Assembly: GCA_017551645.1 (NCBI GenBank) | Contig: JAFZLE010000177.1 | Coordinates: forward strand, 1-7,880 | Origin: Clostridia bacterium | Lineage (GTDB): Bacteria > Bacillota > Clostridia > Christensenellales > Aristaeellaceae | Length of the DNA stretch: 7,880 bases | Direction: 5' to 3' | Shown: positions 1 to 5,648 of the stretch, in pieces | Numbering within the stretch: position 1 is the first letter of the stretch | How the letters are laid out: every line of letters begins with the position of its first letter | The notes under the pieces: model-generated | The model's database searches: none | Seen by the model: the letters and a program-made list of their open reading frames with translations, nothing else | Told to the model about the DNA's origin: nothing | Made by a program: the position numbers and the translations under genes

Positions 1-1
1 A

Positions 2-895
2 ACTCCCAAGTTCTCCGCATACGTGAAGATATCGGACGGCTGCGACAACCGCTGCACATACTGCGCAATACCCCTTATAAGGGGCGGGTATTCTTCCCGT
101 CCGTACGAAGATATAATGGAAGAGTGCCGCCAGCTCGCCGCCGGCGGGGTAAAGGAGCTAACTTTCATAGCCCAGGATACGTCCCGCTACGGCAGTGATT
201 TTGAGGGCAAACCGCTTCTGCTGAAGCAGCTTTTAAACGAAGCCAGCAGGATAGACGGGATCAAATGGGTCAGGGTGCTGTACTGTTACCCTGATACGGT
301 GAACGACGAGCTTTTAAAAGAGATACGCGACAATCCTAAGATCTGCTCCTACCTTGACCTGCCGCTGCAGCACGTGAACGACGAGCTGCTCAGGAAGATG
401 AACCGCAGGGGAGACAAGGCGCATATAGAGGACCTGCTGTCCAAATGCCGCGAGTACGGCATAATACTGCGCACGACGTTCATAGTTGGTTTCCCGGGGG
501 AGACCGAGGCGCAGTTTGAGGAATTGCTCGACTTTGTGAAGGAATGGAAATTCGACCGCATGGGCGCGTTCACGTATTCCCCTGAGGAGGATACTCCCGC
601 GGCCGTGATGCCGGGCCAGATAGACGAGGATGTGAAGGCGAAAAGGCTTGACACGCTGATGATGGCCCAGCAGCAGATCTCTCTGGAAAACAACCAAAAG
701 CGCGTGGGGACGTGCGCGGAGGCGCTGATAGAAAGTTCCGAGGACGGGTATTACATAGCCAGAAGTTACGCGGAGTCGCCGGAAGCCGACGGAATAATCC
801 GCGTGAACGCAGACGAAAGATACAAGCCCGGAGATTTTGTGACTGTTAGAATTACCGATTGCGACGCATATGACCTTACGGGGGTGATTGAATGA
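2..895 (+). CDS. rimO: RimO, ribosomal protein S12 methylthiotransferase (5'-truncated by window edge)
   Basis: Radical SAM enzyme that adds a methylthio group to the beta carbon of a conserved aspartate of ribosomal protein S12, using two 4Fe-4S clusters. The frame is open from position 2, giving 297 visible residues. RimO is usually about 440 residues, so roughly 145 N-terminal residues (the MTTase N-terminal domain with the second cluster) lie upstream. The radical SAM motif CDNRCTYC starts at nt 41 (Cys at visible residues 14, 18 and 21) and is followed by AIPLIRG. The segment GAFTYSPEEDTPAA near nt 562-603 and a C-terminal TRAM domain with RSYAESPEADG (about nt 760-795) favour RimO over its paralogue MiaB, which modifies tRNA. 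One deviation is EEDTP where I recall EEGTP as usual. The stop overlaps the pgsA start (ATGA), so the two are probably co-transcribed and translationally coupled. The GTG at 23 is internal, not a start. Confidence 0.95.
   Translation, partial: TPKFSAYVKISDGCDNRCTYCAIPLIRGGYSSRPYEDIMEECRQLAAGGVKELTFIAQDTSRYGSDFEGKPLLLKQLLNEASRIDGIKWVRVLYCYPDTVNDELLKEIRDNPKICSYLDLPLQHVNDELLRKMNRRGDKAHIEDLLSKCREYGIILRTTFIVGFPGETEAQFEELLDFVKEWKFDRMGAFTYSPEEDTPAAVMPGQIDEDVKAKRLDTLMMAQQQISLENNQKRVGTCAEALIESSEDGYYIARSYAESPEADGIIRVNADERYKPGDFVTVRITDCDAYDLTGVIE
880..888 (+). promoter_or_regulatory. Ribosome binding site of pgsA
   Basis: GGGGGTGAT differs from the anti-Shine-Dalgarno complement GGAGGTGAT by one base and lies just ahead of the ATG at 892. 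It sits inside the end of rimO, so ribosomes finishing rimO are positioned to restart on pgsA. It supports ATG 892 as the start. Confidence 0.75.
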
Positions 896-1464
896 ACCTG
901 CCAAACAAACTGACGATGCTTAGGATCGCCCTGGTGCCCGTGTTCGTGTGGTTTGCATCCATGACCAGCAGGGCGATATACCAGTGGATCGCATTGGCAA
1001 TATTCGTGCTGGCCAGCATAACCGACCTGCTGGACGGCAGGATCGCCCGCAGCCGGCACCTTGTGACGGATTTCGGAAAATTCATGGATCCCATAGCGGA
1101 TAAGCTGCTTGTAATGAGCGCGCTGGTGATGCTGGTGGAGCGGAACTACATGCCCGGCTGGGTGTGCATGTTCATGCTGGCCAGGGAATTCCTCGTCAGC
1201 GGTTTCAGACTGGTGGCTTCCACTAAGGGCAAGGTGATCGCGGCGGGCATATGGGGGAAACTCAAAACGGTGAGCCAGATGATATATATCCCCATGGCGC
1301 TGCTGCTTATACCGATGAAGGATCTGTCCAGCGAGCTTGAGGTGAACCTGCACGATTTCTGGCACATCGCCACGCAGGTCATAATGTACATTTCCCTGGC
1401 TCTGACCCTGTGGAGCGGGTTCAAATACATCTGGGACAACAGGGAATATCTCAAAGACATGTAA
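892..1464 (+). CDS. pgsA: CDP-diacylglycerol-glycerol-3-phosphate 3-phosphatidyltransferase (PgsA)
   Basis: Integral membrane enzyme that transfers a phosphatidyl group from CDP-diacylglycerol to glycerol 3-phosphate, making phosphatidylglycerol phosphate, the committed step to phosphatidylglycerol and cardiolipin. The protein is 190 residues, normal for the family. It opens with NLPNKLTMLRI, typical of PgsA. The CDP-alcohol phosphatidyltransferase motif is complete: D45, D48-G49, A52-R53, G62, D66 and D70, with the signature DFGKFMDPIADK at 60-71. Hydrophobic segments near residues 8-23, 30-45, 72-82, 87-105, 128-144 and 155-175 fit a polytopic membrane protein. The start overlaps the rimO stop by ATGA and has its own ribosome binding site. 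The rimO-pgsA order is common in Clostridia, where cinA and recA may follow; here a terminator and convergent rpmB follow instead. Cardiolipin synthase-type members share the fold, but the overall sequence favours PgsA. Confidence 0.93.
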   Translation: MNLPNKLTMLRIALVPVFVWFASMTSRAIYQWIALAIFVLASITDLLDGRIARSRHLVTDFGKFMDPIADKLLVMSALVMLVERNYMPGWVCMFMLAREFLVSGFRLVASTKGKVIAAGIWGKLKTVSQMIYIPMALLLIPMKDLSSELEVNLHDFWHIATQVIMYISLALTLWSGFKYIWDNREYLKDM

Positions 1465-1479
1465 AAACGTGACAAAAGC

Positions 1480-1507
1480 AAACGGCGGGGTTGATTCCCC
1501 GCCGTTT
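1480..1507. terminator. Bidirectional intrinsic terminator between pgsA and rpmB
   Basis: A perfect 11-bp inverted repeat (arms 1480-1490 and 1497-1507) encloses a 6-base loop, TTGATT. It lies exactly 15 bases from the stop codon of each convergent gene. On the minus strand the stem is followed by TTTGCTTTT, so it should stop rpmB transcripts better. On the plus strand only three T's follow, so termination of rimO-pgsA may be less efficient. Confidence 0.85.
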
Positions 1508-1522
1508 AAACCGGTCAAACCG

Positions 1523-1714
1523 TTACACCGCGCGCTCTACCTTGCCGCTGCGCAGGCATCTGGTGCAGACGCTCATGCGCTGGGCTTTGCCGTTTACCAG
1601 CACGTGCACCTTCTGGGTGTTGGGAGCCCAGGTGCGACGGGTTTTGCGGTTGGAATGGCTCACATTATTGCCGTAAGTGATGCCCTTACCGCAGACCTGA
1701 CAGAACTTTCCCAT
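1523..1714 (-). CDS. rpmB: 50S ribosomal protein L28 (zinc-binding, C+ form)
   Basis: Structural protein of the large ribosomal subunit. The 63-residue product matches the usual L28 length in Bacillota. It starts MGKFCQVCGKG and contains SHSNRKTRRTWAPN (19-32), the conserved basic core of L28. Four cysteines in two CxxC pairs (C5/C8 and C50/C53) can bind one zinc ion, the C+ form; many bacteria also carry, or have only, a cysteine-free form. The ATG at 1714 has a near-perfect ribosome binding site (AAGGAGGT) and a strong promoter upstream, as expected for a highly expressed ribosomal protein. It appears to be a single-gene transcription unit, convergent with pgsA and divergent from the ACT-domain gene. 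Confidence 0.97.
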   Translation of the reverse strand: MGKFCQVCGKGITYGNNVSHSNRKTRRTWAPNTQKVHVLVNGKAQRMSVCTRCLRSGKVERAV

Positions 1715-1720
1715 GCTTAC

Positions 1721-1728
1721 ACCTCCTT
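1721..1728 (-). promoter_or_regulatory. Ribosome binding site of rpmB
   Basis: AAGGAGGT on the minus strand, with a 6-base gap to the ATG at 1714. It is the strongest Shine-Dalgarno match in the window and fixes the L28 start. Confidence 0.9.
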
Positions 1729-1757
1729 ATGGTGTACAACTCACAACAAACTCCGGT

Positions 1758-1786
1758 ATTATATCACGCAGAATCACACAACGCAA
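1758..1786 (-). promoter_or_regulatory. Housekeeping sigma promoter for rpmB
   Basis: On the minus strand, a consensus -10 TATAAT (1763-1758) is preceded by TGA, an extended -10 TGn. A -35-like TTGCGT (1786-1781) lies exactly 17 bases upstream. Transcription should start near 1751, giving a leader of about 37 bases that includes the ribosome binding site. No attenuator-like hairpin is visible in the leader. Confidence 0.8.
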
Positions 1787-1838
1787 GGGCTTTACACAAA
1801 AATTAACCGGAATCTCAAAAAATATTTCTCGCAACAGC

Positions 1839-1867
1839 TTGCAAACGTCTTCTGACAGTGCTTAAAT
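1839..1867 (+). promoter_or_regulatory. Candidate promoter for the ACT-domain / PFL-like pair
   Basis: TTGCAA (1839-1844) and TTAAAT (1862-1867) are 17 bases apart, each matching the housekeeping consensus at 4 of 6 positions. The predicted start, about 1874, leaves just enough leader for the AAGGAGG at 1878. A short inverted repeat GCAA-CAGC-TTGC (1831-1842) overlaps the -35 and could be an operator, but this is weak. Some promoter is required here because the pair is divergent from rpmB. Confidence 0.35.
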
Positions 1868-1877
1868 ATGCGGGATG

Positions 1878-1884
1878 AAGGAGG
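1878..1884 (+). promoter_or_regulatory. Ribosome binding site that fixes the ACT-domain protein start
   Basis: AAGGAGG lies 10 bases before the ATG at 1895. An in-frame ATG at 1868 is upstream of this site and has no comparable site of its own, so 1895 is the likely start. Confidence 0.8.
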
Positions 1885-1894
1885 ATCTTCAAAC

Positions 1895-2173
1895 ATGGAA
1901 GAGAAAAAAGCGGTCGTAAGCGTGCTGGGAAAAGACCGGAAAGGTATTACGGCTCTGGTGACGAACGTGCTGTATAAAAACGACGCAAATATACTGGATA
2001 TCTCCCAAACCATAATATCGGGCTATTTCACCATGGTGCTGATAGCGGACATATCCGGCGAGAACTGTGATTTTGACCGCATGGGCGAAGAACTCAACGC
2101 CCTGGCCAAAACGCTGAGCGTGCAGATCAGACTGCAGCGCAGCGAGATCTTTGACAGCATGTACAGGATTTAG
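1895..2173 (+). CDS. Small ACT-domain protein (UPF0237 / GcvR-like)
   Basis: A 92-residue protein that is essentially one ACT domain. Such domains usually bind an amino acid or similar small ligand at a dimer interface and regulate a partner. Visible family marks are the first strand plus glycine turn VVSVLGKDRKGI (7-18), ANILDISQT (31-39) and the strand GYFTMVLIADI (43-53), as in the UPF0237 group and the ACT repeats of GcvR. There is no catalytic domain and no DNA-binding segment, so it probably acts by binding another protein. The next gene starts 9 bases after the stop, with a ribosome binding site that overlaps the stop codon. This ACT plus UPF0210 pairing is widespread in Bacillota and some archaea, so the UPF0210 protein is the obvious candidate partner. 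The ligand is unknown. Confidence 0.88.
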   Translation: MEEKKAVVSVLGKDRKGITALVTNVLYKNDANILDISQTIISGYFTMVLIADISGENCDFDRMGEELNALAKTLSVQIRLQRSEIFDSMYRI

Positions 2174-2177
2174 GAGG
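2172..2177 (+). promoter_or_regulatory. Ribosome binding site of the PFL-like gene, overlapping the upstream stop
   Basis: AGGAGG shares two bases with the TAG stop of the ACT-domain gene and lies 5 bases before the ATG at 2183. This arrangement suggests translational coupling and matched expression of the two products. Confidence 0.8.
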
Positions 2178-2182
2178 CAAGT

Positions 2183-3535
2183 ATGGTTACACCTTCCGAG
2201 GTCCTTTCCGTCCTGCAGATGATAGACAAGCAAAAGCTGGACGTGCGCACCATAACCATGGGCATAAATCTGCTGTCCTGCGTGAGCGACGACGACGAGA
2301 GGCTGTGCCAAAAGGTCTACGACAAGATCTGCTTCAGCGCCAGGGACCTGGTCAGGACTGGAGAGCAGATAGAAAAGGATTTTGGCGTGCCCATAGTGAA
2401 CAAGCGCATATCCGTCACGCCCGCCGCGCTGATATCCGGGGGCATGAAAGACCCCGTCAGGCTGGCGCTTGCGCTGGACAAAGCAGCCGGGACCACGGGC
2501 GTAAACTTTATCGGCGGCTATACCGCGCTGGTCCATAAATCGCAGACCGAGAACGACAGCAGGCTGATAGATTCCATGCCGGAAGCGTTCTCGTCTACCG
2601 AGCGCCTGTGCGGCAGCGTGAACATCGGCTCCACAAGGGCGGGCATAAACATGAGCGCGGTCAAGCGCATGGGCCATGTCATAAAAGAGCTTTCCGAAAA
2701 AACCGCCGCGACCCGCGGCTTCGGCTGCGCGAAACTGGTGGTGTTCTGCAACGCGGTGGAAGACAATCCGTTTATGGCGGGCGCTTTTCACGGCGCGGGA
2801 GAAGGCGACCTGGCGATAAACGTGGGCGTCTCGGGCCCGGGCGTGGTCGCAAGCGCGCTGGAACAGGTCAGGGGCATGCCGATCGACCGTGTGGCGGAGA
2901 TGATCAAGCGCACGGCGTTTTCCATAACAAGGGTAGGCCAGCTGGTGGCGCTTGAGGCGTCAAGAAGGCTGAATATCCCCTTTGGCATAGTGGATCTGTC
3001 TCTCGCGCCGACCCCGGCGGTGGGCGACAGCGTGGCCAGGATCCTTGAGGCGATGGGCCTTGAGGCATGCGGCTGCCACGGTACTACCGCGGCGCTTGCA
3101 CTGCTCAATGACGCCGTAAAGAAAGGCGGCGTAATGGCGTCCAGCCAGGTGGGCGGCCTGAGCGGCGCATTTATACCCGTAAGCGAGGACGCGGGCATGA
3201 TCTCCGCCGCGAAGATCGGCGCTCTGAGCGTTGAAAAGCTTGAAGCCATGACGGCAGTCTGCTCCGTCGGACTGGACATGATCGCCGTGCCGGGAGATAC
3301 TCCCGCAGAAACGATATCCGCCATAATCGCGGACGAAGCCGCGATAGGCATGATAAACAACAAGACCACGGCGGTAAGGCTGGTGCCTGTTCCGGGCGCC
3401 AATGTGGGGGACATGGTGGAGTTTGGCGGGCTGTTTGGCAGCGCGCCGGTCATGCCGCTCAGCCGCTTCTCCCCGAAAGAGTTCATAGACAGGGAGGGAC
3501 GCATCCCCGCGCCTCTGAACAGCCTTAAAAACTGA
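2183..3535 (+). CDS. UPF0210 / DUF711 'PFL family' protein, function unknown
   Basis: A 450-residue protein, full length for the family (about 450). Conserved stretches visible include [12 protein letters not shown] (69-80), [12 protein letters not shown] (108-119), [11 protein letters not shown] (147-157), [17 protein letters not shown] (193-209), [10 protein letters not shown] (213-222), [15 protein letters not shown] (298-311), [17 protein letters not shown] (320-336), [15 protein letters not shown] (364-378), [17 protein letters not shown] (389-405) and a C-terminal GRIPAP (439-444). The family is labelled PFL because its fold resembles pyruvate formate-lyase and ribonucleotide reductase barrels. 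No glycyl-radical motif of the RVxGY type is seen near the C-terminus, and no activase gene is nearby, so a glycyl-radical reaction is not supported. Candidate functional residues are C181, C189, C296, C298 and H299. It probably works with the ACT-domain protein encoded just upstream. Confidence 0.93.
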   Translation: MVTPSEVLSVLQMIDKQKLDVRTITMGINLLSCVSDDDERLCQKVYDKICFSARDLVRTGEQIEKDFGVPIVNKRISVTPAALISGGMKDPVRLALALDKAAGTTGVNFIGGYTALVHKSQTENDSRLIDSMPEAFSSTERLCGSVNIGSTRAGINMSAVKRMGHVIKELSEKTAATRGFGCAKLVVFCNAVEDNPFMAGAFHGAGEGDLAINVGVSGPGVVASALEQVRGMPIDRVAEMIKRTAFSITRVGQLVALEASRRLNIPFGIVDLSLAPTPAVGDSVARILEAMGLEACGCHGTTAALALLNDAVKKGGVMASSQVGGLSGAFIPVSEDAGMISAAKIGALSVEKLEAMTAVCSVGLDMIAVPGDTPAETISAIIADEAAIGMINNKTTAVRLVPVPGANVGDMVEFGGLFGSAPVMPLSRFSPKEFIDREGRIPAPLNSLKN

Positions 3536-3538
3536 GGC

Positions 3539-3567
3539 TTGCATTTTACCCATGGCTGTGGTATACT
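3539..3567 (+). promoter_or_regulatory. Extended -10 promoter for yloU-like - fakA - recG
   Basis: TGGTATACT (3559-3567) is an extended -10 (TGn plus TATACT, 5 of 6). A poor -35, TTGCAT (3539-3544), lies 17 bases upstream; extended -10 promoters tolerate weak -35 elements. The predicted start is about 3574, giving a leader of about 44 bases. A second TATACT at 3590-3595 has no -35 and would start transcription inside the ribosome binding site, so it is less likely. No convincing terminator separates the PFL-like gene from this promoter, so read-through is possible. Confidence 0.55.
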
Positions 3568-3603
3568 CTAAATTGCTGTATTATGGCAATATACTCCGAT
3601 GAA

Positions 3604-3608
3604 GGGAG
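3604..3608 (+). promoter_or_regulatory. Ribosome binding site of the yloU-like gene
   Basis: GGGAG within AAGGGAGTG, 9 bases before the ATG at 3618. It is weaker than the other sites in this window but is the only candidate. Confidence 0.6.
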
Positions 3609-3617
3609 TGTGAATAA

Positions 3618-3971
3618 ATGGACTGCAAGTTTAAGAATGAACTGGGCACGCTCACCGTTAACGAGGAAGTAGTGCTTAAGGTAGCTGGCTACGCGGCTCT
3701 GGAATGCTACGGCATTGTTGGCATGGCTTCCAAGCGTTCCACTGACGGTCTGGTCCAGCTGCTCGGATTCGACAACATCGGCAGGGGCGTCGTGATCCAC
3801 ATGGATGAAGGCAACAACGTGGATGTTGAGCTGTATATCATAGTGGAGTACGGCATCTCTATCTCCGCAGTGGCGGAAACACTGATAGATACGGTAAAAT
3901 ATAAGGTCGAATACCTCACCGGCGCCCATGTGAACAACGTGAACGTGACGGTAGAGGATATTCGCGTATAA
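3618..3971 (+). CDS. yloU: Asp23/Gls24 family (DUF322) envelope stress response protein, YloU-like
   Basis: A 117-residue member of the Asp23/Gls24 family. These small proteins have no catalytic motif; Staphylococcus Asp23 is abundant, membrane-associated through a partner and linked to cell-envelope stress. Sequence marks are an N-terminal strand GTLTVNEEVVLKVAGYAALECYG, the hallmark GIVGMASKR (32-40), and the strands VDVELYIIVEYG and NNVNVTVEDIRV at the end. There is no signal peptide or membrane segment, so it is cytoplasmic or peripheral. It is followed after 33 bases by fakA, the yloU-yloV order known from Bacillus subtilis and most Clostridia. The molecular role of the YloU subgroup is unsettled. 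The symbol is used by synteny and similarity. Confidence 0.9.
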   Translation: MDCKFKNELGTLTVNEEVVLKVAGYAALECYGIVGMASKRSTDGLVQLLGFDNIGRGVVIHMDEGNNVDVELYIIVEYGISISAVAETLIDTVKYKVEYLTGAHVNNVNVTVEDIRV

Positions 3972-3989
3972 TTCCGCCTTCCAAGGCGC

Positions 3990-3995
3990 GGAGGT
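3990..3995 (+). promoter_or_regulatory. Ribosome binding site of fakA next to a small hairpin
   Basis: GGAGGT, 9 bases before the ATG at 4005. A short inverted repeat, CGCCT and AGGCG around the loop TCCA (3975-3988), ends just before it. The stem is only about 5 bp and may tune translation or stability, but this is a guess. Confidence 0.75.
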
Positions 3996-4004
3996 AAGCT
4001 TTAA

Positions 4005-5648
4005 ATGAGTGCAAAAACGATAGACGGCAGCCTTTTCAGGGAAATGCTGACAGCAGGCTGCACGTATCTGAATAATAACAGGGAGAGCGTGGATGCTTTG
4101 AACGTTTTCCCGGTGCCTGACGGAGATACGGGCACAAATATGTGCCATACCATCAACGCCGCGGTAAAAGAAGTGGGAAATACTTCCCTGAATTCCGTCA
4201 GCGATGTCGCGCAGCTGGCCGCGAAAGGCGCGTTAAGGGGCGCCAGAGGCAACAGCGGCGTCATACTCAGCCAGATACTCAGGGGCTTCGCCCAAGCGCT
4301 GGACGGCTGCGACGAAATGGACGCCCAGATGCTGGCCAGGTGTTTCCGCAGCGCGGCGCAAACCGCGTACAAGGCGGTAATGAAGCCCAAGGAAGGCACC
4401 ATACTCACTGTCGCCAGGGTGATGGCGGAAGACTGCGAAAAATACCTTAAAAACACCAGCGACGTGACGGAGCTTTTCGCCCTGACGCTCAGAAGCGGCG
4501 AGGAGATATTAAAGCACACTCCCGAAATGCTGCCCGTGCTTAAGCAGGCAGGCGTGGTGGACTCCGGCGGAAAGGGCCTTATGGTCATTTTCAACGGTTT
4601 CTACGCTGCGCTGACGGGCAATTATACCGGGCTTGAAGAAGCCGAGACGGTCTCTTCCGCCATGCCAGGGGACTTTGTTGACGACCACGAAGCCATAGGC
4701 GAGATCAAGTTCGCTTACTGCACGGAGTTTATCGTGTCGCGGCCCAAGGAAGGCATGACCAACGCCGACGTGTCCCGTCTGCGCAGAAGGCTCGAGCGCA
4801 TAGGCGACTGCGTGATAGTGGTGAGCGACCTGTCTGTCGTCAAGGTCCATGTGCACACCAACGAGCCGGGCAAGGCACTGCAGTGGGCGCTGGAACTGGG
4901 CGAGCTCGACAACCTCAAGATCGACAACATGCTGGAAGAGCGCCGCGAAGTCGAGCGCAAAAAGGCCGAAGCCGCCGCGCAGGAATTCGTAAAGGATTAC
5001 GGCATCGTCGCGGTAGCTCTGGGCGACGGTTTTACCGAGATATTCAAAAGCCTTGAGATCGACAGGATCGTGGATGGCGGTCAGACCATGAATCCTTCAA
5101 TAGAGGATCTGCAGAAAGCCATCGACGAGACCCGCGCGAAGGTGGTCTATGTGCTGCCCAACAACACGAATATCATTTTGGCGGCGCAGCAGGCAGCGGG
5201 GCTGACCAAGCGCCAGGTATACGTACTGCCTACCAAGTCGGTGCCCATGGGCATCGCGGCGGCGCTGGCGTTCTCGCCGTCCGCCGACCCGGAGACCAAC
5301 CTTAACGAGATGAATGAGGCAGCCCAGAAAGTGCATACCGCGTCCATTACTTTCTCCGTAAGGGATACGGTGTTTGACGAGATGCAGATCCACGCCAACG
5401 ACATCATGGGCATGATCGACAACAAGATACAGCAGCTGGGCAGGGACGCCAAAGAGGTGGCCATAAAACTGCTGGAGAGCATGGTCGGGCCCGAATCCGG
5501 CGTTATCACCGTGTATTACGGACAGGACGTGGAGGAGCAGACTGCCCAGGCGCTCGGCGATGAGATACAGGATAAATACGCGGACTGCGAAGTGTACGTG
5601 CAGTCTGGCGGACAGCCTTTGTACTATTACCTGATAGCGGTGGAATAA
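4005..5648 (+). CDS. fakA: Fatty acid kinase catalytic subunit FakA (DAK2 / YloV family)
   Basis: ATP-dependent kinase that phosphorylates fatty acids presented by a FakB carrier protein, yielding acyl-phosphate for phospholipid synthesis. At 547 residues it matches the usual length (about 550). The N-terminal DhaL (DAK2) nucleotide domain spans about residues 8-205: FPVPDGDTGTNM (35-46) has the Mg-binding aspartates D39 and D41, GARGNSGVILSQILRG (79-94) is the ATP loop, and VVDSGGKG (184-191) follows. The middle domain carries C239 and H282/H284 (VHVHTNEPG), which match the zinc ligands I recall in S. aureus FakA (C240, H282, H284). The C-terminal domain (about 325-547) is EDD/DegV-like, the region thought to contact FakB. 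No fakB gene is in the window, so the carrier must be encoded elsewhere. The stop overlaps the recG start. Older annotations call it a dihydroxyacetone kinase-like protein. Confidence 0.92.
   Translation: MSAKTIDGSLFREMLTAGCTYLNNNRESVDALNVFPVPDGDTGTNMCHTINAAVKEVGNTSLNSVSDVAQLAAKGALRGARGNSGVILSQILRGFAQALDGCDEMDAQMLARCFRSAAQTAYKAVMKPKEGTILTVARVMAEDCEKYLKNTSDVTELFALTLRSGEEILKHTPEMLPVLKQAGVVDSGGKGLMVIFNGFYAALTGNYTGLEEAETVSSAMPGDFVDDHEAIGEIKFAYCTEFIVSRPKEGMTNADVSRLRRRLERIGDCVIVVSDLSVVKVHVHTNEPGKALQWALELGELDNLKIDNMLEERREVERKKAEAAAQEFVKDYGIVAVALGDGFTEIFKSLEIDRIVDGGQTMNPSIEDLQKAIDETRAKVVYVLPNNTNIILAAQQAAGLTKRQVYVLPTKSVPMGIAAALAFSPSADPETNLNEMNEAAQKVHTASITFSVRDTVFDEMQIHANDIMGMIDNKIQQLGRDAKEVAIKLLESMVGPESGVITVYYGQDVEEQTAQALGDEIQDKYADCEVYVQSGGQPLYYYLIAVE

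Noticed and set aside
2..895. MiaB (tRNA methylthiotransferase) as the identity of the first gene
   Set aside because: The AFTYSPEE-x-TPA segment, the RimO-type TRAM domain and the pgsA neighbour favour RimO.
766..1518. 250-codon open frame on the minus strand across rimO and pgsA
   Set aside because: It is antisense to two well-supported genes, is rich in H, Q, R and P as shadow frames are, and has no recognisable domain.
1469..1855. 128-codon open frame on the plus strand over rpmB
   Set aside because: It runs through the terminator hairpin and antisense to L28, and its translation has no domain. L28 on the minus strand is unambiguous.
1868..1894. In-frame upstream ATG that would extend the ACT-domain protein by 9 residues
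   Set aside because: The ribosome binding site AAGGAGG lies inside this extension and is correctly spaced for ATG 1895, and the ACT domain starts right after 1895.
1889..2791. 300-codon open frame on the minus strand across the ACT and PFL-like genes
   Set aside because: It overlaps two conserved proteins on the other strand, and its histidine- and arginine-rich composition is typical of a frame shadow.
2788..3504. 238-codon open frame on the minus strand inside the PFL-like gene
   Set aside because: It is fully antisense to a strongly conserved coding region; its A/S/P-rich translation has no recognisable motif.
3500..3535. Search for a glycyl-radical motif at the C-terminus of the PFL-like protein
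   Set aside because: The end reads [12 protein letters not shown] with no RVxGY-like loop, so radical chemistry should not be annotated.
3511..3544. Possible terminator after the PFL-like gene (GCCTC pairing with GAGGC, then TTGCATTTT)
   Set aside because: The stem is only 5 bp with an 18-base loop, much of it inside the coding end, and the T-tract is broken.
3590..3595. Second TATACT as another promoter for the yloU-like gene
   Set aside because: There is no -35 at a useful distance, and transcription would start within the ribosome binding site.
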